Part shown: positions 56,251-64,000 of the stretch, piece by piece
How positions within the stretch are numbered: position 1 is the first letter of the stretch
Layout of the letters: each line of letters opens with the position of its first letter
Origin: Methylobacterium sp. AMS5
GTDB lineage: Bacteria; Pseudomonadota; Alphaproteobacteria; Rhizobiales; Beijerinckiaceae
Assembly: GCF_001542815.1 (NCBI RefSeq)
Contig: NZ_CP006992.1
Location: 4,779,501 to 4,843,500, forward strand
Length of the DNA stretch: 64,000 nt
Direction of reading: 5' to 3'
Notes under the pieces: model-generated
The model's database searches: none
The model's input: the letters and a program-made list of their open reading frames with translations, nothing else
Told to the model about the DNA's origin: nothing
Position numbers and translations under genes: made by a program

Positions 56251-58792
56251 TGAGAAACCTTCCCCACCCCGGCCCGCCGGCCGACAAGGTCCTCAGCGCG
56301 CCGCCCGTCCAGGCGGCGCGAATCCGGCCGGACGAATGCCTCACCGAGGCTACCCGATCGGCGTCATGCCCGACAGCTGCGCGGGCCGCGCCCGCCACCG
56401 CCCCGGGCAGCAAGCGGGCGGCCCGCGCCGCATCCTCGGGCGTTACGCGGTACCTCGGCCGCCCGTCGGCCAAGCCCGCGTTCGCGAGCGTCGACAGCCG
56501 CAGCTGGGCCGCGATGGCGTCCGGAAGGAACGCGCCGCGGACCTGGGCTTCCAGGTAGCCGCCGGCGACCGTGAACAACGGTCGCCGCGCCAGGCAATGG
56601 GCGAGGACGAGGGCTGCATCCCGGGAGTGGAGGCGGCGCTCCCGTCCCTCGGCGAGAACCTGGTAGACGTCGTGGTCGCGGCTTGCGGCCTGCGTCCAAC
56701 GCGTCAGGCTGACTGCCCCGTCGCCTCGGCGCCCGTCGGCCACGAACTTCGCCGCCTCCCAATCCCAGCGCGAGGCCGGTTCCTTCCCGAGCAGCGTGTG
56801 GTCGGTTTCCCGGAAGGCGATCGGCCGTTCGTCCGGGCAGATGGAGGCCTGCTCGATCCGCCAGCCCATCCGCGCGGCGAGGGCCTGCAGGTCGCCGCCC
56901 ACGCATCCCGTCAGGGGCGGCGCGAGGTCGGACGGCCCCTGCACCCGGAAAGGGACAGCCCCGACCGAGGCGGCGGCTTTGCGGAAGACGTCAGCCTCAG
57001 CCTCGCAGACGGCGCCCTGCACAACCGCTCCGTTTCCCCACGGCATGAGGGCTGGGGGCTGGAGCGTCCAGGCCCTTCCACGCCAACGGTGCCTGAGGCG
57101 GGGTTGGACGACGGTCGCATCCCTGAGCACGCGCAGCATGGCCCAGGGATCCGCGGCTTCGCCGAAAGCCTCGCCCACGATGGCGACCAAGTCCCCCTCG
57201 TCCCACCCGCGCCGCCCGCCGGCATAGACCGCCTCGACGAGGTCCGACATAGCGCCTTGCGCTTGACTCCAGCCCGCTTCGGCCGGGAGTTGCCCGGGGA
57301 AGCGTGCTTGCGCCGAGCCCCCGGCCCAGTCGAGGAGGATCTCGCCGGCTTCGTCGCCGGCCAAGGCATCCCGGTGCAGCTGCGCGTTCGGCGCGAAGGC
57401 GACTTGGCGGCAGGACCGCTGCCGGCCGCCCGGCGGCTCCAGGAACCAGGTGCCGCTGACCGGTCCGTCGGCCTGCAGGCGTTCGGGGTCGCGGCCCTGG
57501 CAATCCAGGCTCACGGTGCCGGCGGCGCCCGGGCCCGCTCGCACCAGCAGCTCCGACCCACCCGCATCGACGTACGGCATGAAGGCCGGCCGGCCGAGCC
57601 AGAGGCCGCCGGTGCGGACCCCGCCAGAGACCGAGATGGCAGCCAGCCTCTCCGAGGACGGGGCTGCCGTGAAAGAAGCCACCATCTCCTCGGCCAGGGC
57701 TACCCGGACCGGCTCGGCGGTGAACAGCCAGTCGCCGCTCTCGACGAACCGCTGACTACCCCTCTGCAGCCGCCGGTGCGCAGCGCGCGGCAGTCCCAAC
57801 CGGACGCGCGGCCCGGCGCGCTCGAAACCCTCCGTCGATTTCCACCGCCCGAAGCCGGTCTGCCGGAAGACAAGGTAAGCCGGCGAGAACGCTGCCGGGC
57901 CGCCGGCCGCCGTCAGGTCGGAGACGGCCTCTGAAAGCGTCCGCGGCCCGGGCGAGAGCTTCGTCCCGTCCTCAAGTGCGGCAGAGAAGACGGGCTGGGC
58001 CTCCTCGTCGAACCCGCAGGAGACAAAGGCAGGTGATGACGCCTCGGCCCGCCCCCCAGTGGAACATGATCGGACCAAGCGCCAGAAGCGGTGGTCTTCC
58101 AGGAGACGTTCGCCCGCGGCGAAGGCATCCTTGAAATCCTCGAACGCATCCGCCATGCCGGCCGAGCGGCGCCCGCGGTCGATCACCGGCGCGAACTCCG
58201 CGAGCAGCCTGCGCGGCTCGCCGGCGGCGGCTGGCTTGTCGTGGAGGAACGACGCCATGAGCGTCGCGTCCGTCTTCGTGGGGAACGCAAATTTCAAGCT
58301 GATGCCGATGTGCGACCACTTCACGGGCACCTCGGGGAACACGAGCTCCCGGAAGCGCGCGTCAATCAACCGGCGCCGTGCCAGCCACCGCTGGAGGCTG
58401 GCCCACATCCCGGCCACGCCCGGCATGTTCATGAACGAGCGTTCGCTGCCCAAGAACCGGCGCAGCTTATGCCGGAAGTCGCCGTTGCGCTCCTCGCCGT
58501 TGCCGCGCAGGCTCGCCACGTAGAGGGTCAGGACGAGGTAGGCGAAGCACCCCGGCAACCCCTGTGCGTCCATGTTCGGGTGCAGGCCCTGGCGGAGGGC
58601 GTTCGGCAGCCCGCCGGCCTGAACCACGTGGCGCGTGAACGATGCCATCGCCAGCTCGCGGGCATCGGGGCCGCTGAGGCCGGCCGCCTCGGCGATGGTA
58701 CCGTCGGAGACCTCGAAAGAGCGGATCGGCGAGGCATCCCCGCCGGACCCGACCATGAGGAAATGATGGGTGAGAGCGCGCTCCCACTCCAT
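56237..58792 (-). CDS. druF: DruF-like defence protein
   Basis: 851 residues from ATG 58792, preceded by CAGGATTC; the frame is open to a TTG at 58909 but that part is low-complexity. I see no catalytic motif. Recognisable stretches are an N-terminal helical part (HHFLMVGSGGDASPIRSFEV, SLRGNGEERNGDFRHKLRRF) and beta-rich sequence in the second half. Named DruF by operon order: first gene, then DruG and DruE types, with the DNA methyltransferase divergent. The 202-bp gap to the methyltransferase start must hold both promoters. Confidence 0.6.
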   Translation of the reverse strand: MEWERALTHHFLMVGSGGDASPIRSFEVSDGTIAEAAGLSGPDARELAMASFTRHVVQAGGLPNALRQGLHPNMDAQGLPGCFAYLVLTLYVASLRGNGEERNGDFRHKLRRFLGSERSFMNMPGVAGMWASLQRWLARRRLIDARFRELVFPEVPVKWSHIGISLKFAFPTKTDATLMASFLHDKPAAAGEPRRLLAEFAPVIDRGRRSAGMADAFEDFKDAFAAGERLLEDHRFWRLVRSCSTGGRAEASSPAFVSCGFDEEAQPVFSAALEDGTKLSPGPRTLSEAVSDLTAAGGPAAFSPAYLVFRQTGFGRWKSTEGFERAGPRVRLGLPRAAHRRLQRGSQRFVESGDWLFTAEPVRVALAEEMVASFTAAPSSERLAAISVSGGVRTGGLWLGRPAFMPYVDAGGSELLVRAGPGAAGTVSLDCQGRDPERLQADGPVSGTWFLEPPGGRQRSCRQVAFAPNAQLHRDALAGDEAGEILLDWAGGSAQARFPGQLPAEAGWSQAQGAMSDLVEAVYAGGRRGWDEGDLVAIVGEAFGEAADPWAMLRVLRDATVVQPRLRHRWRGRAWTLQPPALMPWGNGAVVQGAVCEAEADVFRKAAASVGAVPFRVQGPSDLAPPLTGCVGGDLQALAARMGWRIEQASICPDERPIAFRETDHTLLGKEPASRWDWEAAKFVADGRRGDGAVSLTRWTQAASRDHDVYQVLAEGRERRLHSRDAALVLAHCLARRPLFTVAGGYLEAQVRGAFLPDAIAAQLRLSTLANAGLADGRPRYRVTPEDAARAARLLPGAVAGAARAAVGHDADRVASVRHSSGRIRAAWTGGALRTLSAGGPGWGRFLNEGS

Positions 58793-58994
58793 GAATCCTG
58801 TGGGTGGGCCGCTTTCTGGCCTCACGCTTGTTCCCCCGCTTACACGGCCAGGATAGCACCTTCGGGTTGCGCCGCCAGACCTCAGCGATGCGTTTTCGAC
58901 GTTAAGCAACTAGGCGGTGCCATGCTTGGCCGTTCGCTAAAATCCGTGCACTCCTGGACGGGTTTCCCGGATTCGGCGGGCAAGGCAGGGTGGG

Positions 58995-59942
58995 ATGCCT
59001 AAGGCGGTTTCTCTGTTCACTGGTTGCGGCGGTAGCGACGCGGGCCTGTTGGCCGCCGGCTTCGACGTTGTCATGGCGAATGACGTCATGGGCTATGCCC
59101 GCGACGTCTACCTCGCGAACATGCCCGCGACGGATTACGTGCTGGGCAGCATCACGGACGTCCGCAAGTTCCCGAAGGTGGACCTGCTCGCCGGCTGCTA
59201 CCCGTGCCAAGGCTTCAGCGTCGGCGGCGTCCGCGAGGCCGACCGGAAGATCAACTATCTCTACCGGGAGTTCGACCGGGCCCTGCGGGACATCAAGCCT
59301 AAGGCATTCATCGTCGAGAACGTCTCGGGGATGCGGAACTCCAACAACCAGCACCTGGCCGTCAACCAGCTCACGCGTTTCCGGATGGCCGGGTACAGGG
59401 TCGCATGGTCGGTTCTCGACGCGCGTGCCTACGGCGTTGCCCAGGAACGCACTAGGATGTTCTTCGTCGGTATCCGCTCGGACCTTGGCCTCAGGTACGA
59501 GTTCCCCGAGCCGACGCACAGCCTTCCGGGCGAGGATGTGCCCGGACTGCCGCCCTGCCCGACTATACGGGACCGGATCGGGGATTTGCCTCTCTGGCCG
59601 GACGGCGAGTACGACGACCAGCCCTTCCACTGGTACTACCTGTCCAGGGACCGCTGGCGCGACTGGGAGCAGGTGAGCCGGACCATCGTGGCCAACAGCA
59701 GGCACACGCCCCTCCACCCGGTGAGCCCCCGCCTCAAGCGCATCGGCACAGACGAATGGCGTTTCGTAGAGGACGGCCCGGCCCGGCGCCTATCCTACCG
59801 TGAGGCCGCGCGCCTGCAGGGGTTCGCTGACATGACGTTCCCGGAAACTGGAGGCACGCGCCTCCGTTACCGCGTCATCGGCAACGCAGTGCCGCCGCCG
59901 CTCTTCAAGGCCGTGGCATCGGCTATCCCGGACATCTGGTGA
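58995..59942 (+). CDS. druM: DNA cytosine-5 methyltransferase (DruM-type)
   Basis: 315 residues with all C5-methylase motifs: FTGCGGSDAGL (I, SAM binding), GCYPCQGFS (IV, catalytic Cys), FIVENVSGM (VI), QERTRMFF (VIII), RRLSYREAARLQGF (IX) and GNAVPPPLF (X). The target-recognition region (about 190-250) is short, and the recognised sequence cannot be inferred. In Druantia type II the methyltransferase is part of the system; here it is divergent and followed by a Vsr-type gene, an arrangement also typical of restriction-modification. Start ATG 58995 has GGCAGGGTGGG before it. Confidence 0.9.
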   Translation: MPKAVSLFTGCGGSDAGLLAAGFDVVMANDVMGYARDVYLANMPATDYVLGSITDVRKFPKVDLLAGCYPCQGFSVGGVREADRKINYLYREFDRALRDIKPKAFIVENVSGMRNSNNQHLAVNQLTRFRMAGYRVAWSVLDARAYGVAQERTRMFFVGIRSDLGLRYEFPEPTHSLPGEDVPGLPPCPTIRDRIGDLPLWPDGEYDDQPFHWYYLSRDRWRDWEQVSRTIVANSRHTPLHPVSPRLKRIGTDEWRFVEDGPARRLSYREAARLQGFADMTFPETGGTRLRYRVIGNAVPPPLFKAVASAIPDIW

Positions 59943-60376
59943 GTGCACCGGGGAAGCATTGGGAAGGGGTCGCGGAAGCCGTTCGCACCTCGATGCGGGG
60001 CAACAAGTCCAAGGACACCAAGCCGGAGCTATTGGTCCGGCAGCTCCTGCGCCGCGCGGGCTACGGCTACCGGCTGCACAGGAAGGACCTTCCGGGCAAG
60101 CCGGACATCGCGTTTGTAGGCAGGCGGAAGGCGATCTTCGTGCACGGCTGCTTCTGGCACCAGCACGAAGGGTGCAGGAGGGCCAGCAAGCCGAAGAGCA
60201 GGCTGGACTACTGGCGGCCGAAGCTGGAGCGCAATCAGGTCAGGGACGAAGCCAACCGCGAGACGCTGACGGAACGAGGGTGGGCGGTGCTGGTCGTCTG
60301 GGAGTGCGAGACCAAGCACCCCGCCGCGCTTGCCGAGAAGCTGCGGGCGTTTCTCGAAGGAGAACAAGGCGCGTGA
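59939..60376 (+). CDS. vsr: Very short patch repair (Vsr) endonuclease
   Basis: 145 residues, GTG start overlapping the methyltransferase stop (GTGA). Nicks at T:G mismatches made by deamination of 5-methylcytosine, limiting mutation at methylated sites. Vsr features are present: RTSMRGNKSKDTKPELLVRQ, the metal-binding Asp in LPGKPDIAFV, and FVHGCFWHQHEGC with zinc/active-site His and Cys. Full length. Its coupling to the methyltransferase is standard for the family. Confidence 0.9.
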   Translation: MSAPGKHWEGVAEAVRTSMRGNKSKDTKPELLVRQLLRRAGYGYRLHRKDLPGKPDIAFVGRRKAIFVHGCFWHQHEGCRRASKPKSRLDYWRPKLERNQVRDEANRETLTERGWAVLVVWECETKHPAALAEKLRAFLEGEQGA

Positions 60377-60399
60377 CCTTGCCCCCTGTTTGCCCCCGT

Positions 60400-60796
60400 T
60401 CATAACCAGAGTCCGTTCTGGTTCTGGTCCTGCTTGGACCGGGTTGCAAATGCATTCGGGGTGAGCCCGCCGAGGCTCGTGTGAAGGCGGCAGGTGTTAT
60501 AGTCGACCCGCCACGCCTCGATGATGGTCCGGGCCGCCGGCAGGCTCCGGAACAGATGCTCGTTCAGGCACTCGTCGCGCAAGCGCCCATTGAGGCTTTC
60601 GACAAAACCGTTCTGTTGCGGCTTGCCAGGGGCGATGTCGTGCCATTCGACCGCACGCTCCTCCTGCCAGCGCAGGATTGCGTGCGAGGTCAGTTCGGTG
60701 CCGTTGTCCGAGACGATCATCAGCGGCTTGCCGCGGCCGGCGATGATCCGGTCGAGTTCACGTGCGACGCGCTGGCCGGACAGCGACGTGTCGACC
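60400..60796 (-). pseudogene. IS3 OrfB, C-terminal part
   Basis: Encodes [20 protein letters not shown] onwards, including [14 protein letters not shown] (second Asp) and [20 protein letters not shown] (catalytic Glu), ending at TGA 60400. It joins in frame with the N-terminal part at 62925-63353 if the inner IS and one GACC copy are removed: ECLALVV followed by DTSLSGQ. Confidence 0.85.
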
Positions 60797-60852
60797 TGGT
60801 CTGCCCCCTGAAAAGTGGTCCTCCCTGAAGTAGGCTTTCGAGCCTTTGGAGG

Positions 60853-61140
60853 ATGCCAGGAATGCCGCAAAAGAAGCACAAGCCTGAAGAGATCGTTGCC
60901 AAGCTGAGGCAGGTCGACGTGCTGCTGTCGCAGGGTCATCCGGTGGCGGAAGCGATCCGCACAATCAGTGTGACGCCGTTCACCTACTATCGATGGCGCA
61001 AGGAGTTCGGCGGGCTGAAGTCCGACCAGATGAAGCGTCAGAAGGACTTGGAGAAGGAGAATGAGCGCCTGCGTAAGGCAGTCTCGGACCTGACGCTCGA
61101 GAAGCTGATCCTGAAGGAAGCCGCCTCGGGAAACTGGTGA
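60853..61140 (+). CDS. IS3-family transposase OrfA (inner element)
   Basis: 95 residues with [20 protein letters not shown], a helix-turn-helix ([20 protein letters not shown]) and an end coiled coil ([20 protein letters not shown]). The stop overlaps the OrfB start by 4 bp. Confidence 0.88.
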   Translation: MPGMPQKKHKPEEIVAKLRQVDVLLSQGHPVAEAIRTISVTPFTYYRWRKEFGGLKSDQMKRQKDLEKENERLRKAVSDLTLEKLILKEAASGNW

Positions 61141-62030
61141 GCCCCGCCCGCCGTCGCCAATGCATCGACCACACCGTGATGAAGTTCGGCGTGTCGGAGC
61201 GGTTGGCGTGCCGGGTTTTGGGGCAGCATCGGTCCACGCAGCGCAAGGTGCCGAAGGGGCGGGCTGACGACGCGTCGCTGACGGTCGACATCGTCGAGTT
61301 CGCCACCCAATTTGGCCGCTATGGCTACAGGCGGATCACGGCGCTGCTGCAAGAGGCGGGCTGGCTGGTCAACCTGAAGCGCGTCGAGCGGATCTGGCGT
61401 CAGGAAGGCCTCAAGGTGCCGGCCCGGCAACCAAAGCGAGGCCGGCTTTGGCTGAACGACGGTTCGTGCATCCGGCTGCGACCGGAATATCCCAACCACG
61501 TCTGGTCCTATGATTTTGTCGAAGATCGCACCCACAACGGTCGGAAGTTCCGAATGCTGAATGTGATCGACGAGTTCACCCGGGAATGCATTGCGATCCG
61601 GATCGACCGGAAGCTCAAGTCCACCGACGTCATCGACGTCCTGTCCGACCTCTTCATCCTGCGCGGTGTGCCGGGTCACGTTCGGTCGGACAACGGTCCT
61701 GAGTTCGTCGCTAAAGCGGTGCGCGAATGGATCACGGCGGTCGGAGCGAAGACAGCGTTCATCGAGCCCGGCAGCCCATGGGAGAACGGCTACTGCGAGA
61801 GCTTCAACTCGAAGCTTCGCGACGAGCTTCTGAACGGCGAGCTGTTCTACAGCCTCGCCGAGGCCCGCATCGTCATCGAGAGTTGGCGCCGGCACTACAA
61901 CACCCGGCGCCCGCACTCCTCGCTCGGCTACCGCCCTCCAGCGCCCAACGCCGTGCTGTGGCCGGCTGCGCCACCCCAACCCGCTTCGCCGGCCACCTCA
62001 AACGTCGCCGAAAAGCCCACCATGCATTAG
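61137..62030 (+). CDS. IS3-family transposase OrfB (inner element)
   Basis: 297 residues with the integrase-type DDE core: [16 protein letters not shown] (Asp), [16 protein letters not shown] (Asp), [20 protein letters not shown] (Glu), and [13 protein letters not shown] at the end. Full length. Its TAG stop overlaps the first base of the IS5 insertion, which leaves the stop intact. Confidence 0.92.
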   Translation: MSPARRRQCIDHTVMKFGVSERLACRVLGQHRSTQRKVPKGRADDASLTVDIVEFATQFGRYGYRRITALLQEAGWLVNLKRVERIWRQEGLKVPARQPKRGRLWLNDGSCIRLRPEYPNHVWSYDFVEDRTHNGRKFRMLNVIDEFTRECIAIRIDRKLKSTDVIDVLSDLFILRGVPGHVRSDNGPEFVAKAVREWITAVGAKTAFIEPGSPWENGYCESFNSKLRDELLNGELFYSLAEARIVIESWRRHYNTRRPHSSLGYRPPAPNAVLWPAAPPQPASPATSNVAEKPTMH

Positions 62031-62888
62031 AGCGTGTTATGCACCTGTCATAAGCTTTTCAGCTTGTCTGAGCATAAGGCAGACGAAGGCCACCATGTGC
62101 AGGCCAGCCAACGTACTGGCGTAGCGCTCGTAATCCTTGACCAGCCGCCGACAGCGCGTGGCCCAGGCAAACGAGCGCTCTACCACCCATCGGCGCGGCA
62201 GCAGGACGAAGCCGCGCTTGGCCTCGGGCGCCTTCACCACCTCCAACTCGATGCCGTGGGCACGCGCGGCGGCTGCGGGCTTGGGGCCGGAATAGCCCTG
62301 ATCGACAAAGCCCAGATCGACGCTGTCGCTCGTCTCCGCCTGGACCTCGGCCGCCAGCCGGCCGACCTCGGCCCGGTCGTCGGTACTGGCGGGCGTCACG
62401 TGCAGCGCCACGACGTGGCCGGGCGTGTCCACCGCCAGATGCACCTTCGCCCCGCGCTTGCGCTTGGCTCCGTCGTAGCCCGCCCGCTCGCCGCTCTCGG
62501 GCGAGGAGCGTAGCGTCCGGCTGTCGAGGATCACCGCGGACGGCTCAGGCTCCCGCTCCGCCGCCATCCGCAGCACCGCCCGCAGGTCGCTGGCCATGTC
62601 CGCGAAGCTGTCGGCGGAAAGCCAACGCTGCGTCTGCTGATAGACCGCGGCCCACGGCGGCAGATCGTGCGGCATGAACCGCCACGGTGCCCCCGTCTTC
62701 ACGATGTAGCGCAGCCCGTTGAACACCTCGCGCAGGTCGTGGTCGCGCTGGGCCGAGTCCTCCCGCAGGAGCGCGAGATAGGGCGCCACCAGAGCCCATT
62801 CTTCATCGGACACGTCAGACGGATAGGCGGGGCGATCGGTCGGCATCACCCTCAACGCAACGCCCACCAATCAGTTCATAACACGCTC
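62030..62888 (-). mobile_element. IS5-family element inside the inner IS3
   Basis: About 859 bp with inverted ends GAGCGTGTTATG (left) and CATAACACGCTC (right), flanked by TA on both sides (62028-62029 and 62889-62890), as in the IS427 group of IS5. Single transposase gene inside. Confidence 0.85.
62037..62846 (-). CDS. IS5-family transposase
   Basis: 269 residues from ATG 62846 (TTGAGGGTG upstream). N-terminal DUF4096-like part (PAYPSDVSDEEWALVAPYLA, YIVKTGAPWRFMPHDLPPW) and DDE residues in AVILDSRTLR, DLGFVDQGYSG and RRWVVERSFAWATRCRRL. Complete, so the element may be active. Confidence 0.9.
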   Translation of the reverse strand: MPTDRPAYPSDVSDEEWALVAPYLALLREDSAQRDHDLREVFNGLRYIVKTGAPWRFMPHDLPPWAAVYQQTQRWLSADSFADMASDLRAVLRMAAEREPEPSAVILDSRTLRSSPESGERAGYDGAKRKRGAKVHLAVDTPGHVVALHVTPASTDDRAEVGRLAAEVQAETSDSVDLGFVDQGYSGPKPAAAARAHGIELEVVKAPEAKRGFVLLPRRWVVERSFAWATRCRRLVKDYERYASTLAGLHMVAFVCLMLRQAEKLMTGA

Positions 62889-62924
62889 TAGATTTGAACT
62901 GGGCCACCGAATGGGGGCAGGCCA

Positions 62925-63353
62925 GACCACCAGCGCCAAGCACTCCCGCGTGCAGTCGTCGACCACGACGAGGATGCGGAAGCGCCGCCCGTCGTCGAGC
63001 GTGTCGGAGACGAAGTCGAGGCTCCAGCGCTGGTTCGGCTCCTGCGGCGCGGCGGCCGGTGCCCGCGTGCCAAGGGCACGTTTGCGCCCACCGCGCCTGC
63101 GCACCGAGAGCCGCTCTTCCCGATAGAGGCGGAACAGCTTCTTGTGGTTCAGCGTGAGGCCCTCCCGCCGCAGCAGGATGAGCAGGCGCCGGTAGCCGAA
63201 CCGGCGGCGCTCGCCGGCCAGGCCGCGCAGGCGTACCCGCACGGCCGCATCGTCACCTCGCGTCGAGGCGTAGCGGTAGGTCTTCGGCTCCAGGCCGATC
63301 AGCCCGCAGGCGCGACGCTGCGAGTAGCCCTTCTCCTCGATGGCCCAGCTCAC
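62925..63353 (-). pseudogene. IS3 OrfB, N-terminal part
   Basis: Encodes the helical N-terminus (VSWAIEEKGYSQRRACGLIG, YGYRRL-type FGYRRLLILLRREGL) and the first catalytic strand (WSLDFVSDTLDDGRRFRILV), breaking off after ECLALVV at the GACC duplication. The continuation is at 60400-60796. Confidence 0.85.
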
Positions 63354-63376
63354 GGCCGTTCTCCGTGCGCCGGGCG

Positions 63377-63643
63377 TCAGAAGTTTTTTCTCAAACCCTC
63401 ACGCAGCGTGGCCACGTCGAGCATCGCTTCGGCCAGGAGTTTCTTGAGCTTGCGGTTCTCCTCGTCGAGCGTCTTCAGGCGGCGCGCGTCCGAGACCTCC
63501 ATGCAGCCGTAGCGAGAGCGCCACGTGTAGAACGTCGCGTCGCTGATGCCGTGGCGGCGGCAGATCTCAGCGACCGGCAGCCCGGCCTGCTGCTCCTTCA
63601 GGATGCCGATGATCTGCTCTTCGCTGAACCGGCTCTTCTTCAT
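63377..63643 (-). CDS. IS3-family transposase OrfA (outer element)
   Basis: 88 residues: [20 protein letters not shown], helix-turn-helix [20 protein letters not shown], then [20 protein letters not shown], an IS407/IS2-like OrfA. Intact, although its OrfB is split. Confidence 0.88.
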   Translation of the reverse strand: MKKSRFSEEQIIGILKEQQAGLPVAEICRRHGISDATFYTWRSRYGCMEVSDARRLKTLDEENRKLKKLLAEAMLDVATLREGLRKNF

Positions 63644-63699
63644 CGTCCGTCTCCTGATCGACGGACCTTAGCTTCAGAATGAGGGCAGGCCAGAGGGCA

Positions 63700-64000
63700 A
63701 GATCAACATGCTTCAGAGCGACCTGAGTGAGCAAGAGGGCGATGCCTTGCAGCCGCCTGTGGATGGCCAGAGGGCGCCCTTGGCAATGAGCGCAGGATCG
63801 TATCCACTGCGTGTGCGCAAGAAGGTAAAGCGCATGCAATTGCAATGATTTAGTAGATGTCTTTTGCTGAGGTCGTTCTGGGTGAGAATCCTGGCGCCCC
63901 AGCCAAGCCTCCCCTAAGCCTTTCAATATCAACGGCTTGTGTGCCGGGCATCTTTTTCCCGCAGACAGGCGTAACCGTCAGCGGCTTGCCACGGCCGGAC
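63700..64000. other. Right boundary without genes
   Basis: No supported gene. The direct repeat is at 63883-63911. The DNA after it (CCCTAAGCCTTTCAA) resembles the native downstream flank of tRNA-Gln genes, recalled from memory, suggesting chromosomal DNA to the right. Confidence 0.4.
63883..63911 (+). repeat. Right direct repeat, putative attR
   Basis: Identical 29 bp to 6693-6721 including AATCCTGGCGCCCCAGCCA and the following AGCCTC. No tRNA body precedes it. Confidence 0.65.

Larger units (their letters stand above)
60797..62924 (+). mobile_element. Inner IS3-family element (itself carrying an IS5)
   Basis: Bounded by GACC target duplications at 60793-60796 and 62925-62928. Inverted ends are TGGTCTGCCCCCTGAAAAGT (left) and, minus strand, TGGCCTGCCCCCATTCGGTG (right). 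With the nested IS5 and its TA duplication removed the element is about 1.27 kb, normal for IS3. Both transposase frames are intact. Confidence 0.85.
60380..63699 (-). mobile_element. Outer IS3-family element, split by a second IS
   Basis: Terminal inverted repeats: left TGCCCCCTGTTTGCCCCCGTT from 60380 and right (minus strand from 63699) TGCCCTCTGGCCTGCCCTCA. OrfA is intact at 63377-63643; OrfB is cut into 62925-63353 and 60400-60796 by insertion of the inner IS3. Without the insertions its length would be about 1.2 kb. No clear target duplication. Confidence 0.75.

Noticed and set aside
63840..63911. Intact tRNA-Gln gene at the right repeat
   Set aside because: Only the 3' end is present; no D arm or anticodon arm can be folded upstream, and the T loop is altered (TGAG for TTCG).

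Overview
The window is GC-rich DNA from an alphaproteobacterium, probably Methylobacterium/Methylorubrum or a close Hyphomicrobiales relative. That assignment rests on codon use, the style of the integrase and insertion sequences, and the gene types; no rRNA or housekeeping marker is present. It contains no intact tRNA, rRNA or CRISPR array.

Layout. (1) 1-5763: a two-partner secretion locus on the minus strand, with a TpsB transporter and a large TpsA exoprotein built from GLUG-type repeats that runs off the left edge. (2) 6693-63911: a region of about 57.2 kb bounded by a 29-bp direct repeat that resembles the 3' end of a tRNA-Gln gene. A large tyrosine integrase starts about 100 bp inside the left copy. 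I read this as one integrative element, probably mobilizable, carrying three cargo blocks.

Block A (9502-28284) is a catabolic cluster. It encodes a XylM/CymAa-type di-iron membrane hydroxylase and its ferredoxin-NAD(P)H reductase, a zinc alcohol dehydrogenase, an aldehyde dehydrogenase, an acyl-CoA ligase and a full beta-oxidation set (acyl-CoA dehydrogenase, PaaG-like hydratase/isomerase, FadB/J-type bifunctional enzyme, two thiolases). It also has an OmpW/AlkL-type porin, a nitronate monooxygenase-like protein and a MalT/LuxR-type regulator. The logic is uptake, terminal methyl hydroxylation, alcohol to aldehyde to acid to acyl-CoA, then beta-oxidation. The set suggests a monoterpene, alkyl-aromatic or branched hydrocarbon substrate.

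Block B (28733-42330) is plasmid-like. A minus-strand mobilization operon encodes a ParA-like ATPase, a membrane coiled-coil protein and a MOBF relaxase-helicase. It is followed by an unusual exonuclease VII-like trio: a degenerate XseA paralogue, an XseA-like protein and an XseB-like protein. A decayed IS3-family element, a minimal tyrosine recombinase with two palindromic repeats upstream, and a cluster of 12-14-bp iteron-like repeats follow.

Block C (42654-60376) is a defence island. It holds a two-TM protein, a possible ADP-ribosyltransferase, a small zinc-ribbon protein, two TIR proteins (one with a histone-H1-like tail) and a coiled-coil protein. Next comes a system that matches Druantia type II in gene order and protein type (large DUF1998 helicase DruE, DruG, DruF, divergent cytosine methyltransferase DruM), with a Vsr-type mismatch endonuclease. 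The right end (60380-63699) is three insertion sequences nested inside each other.
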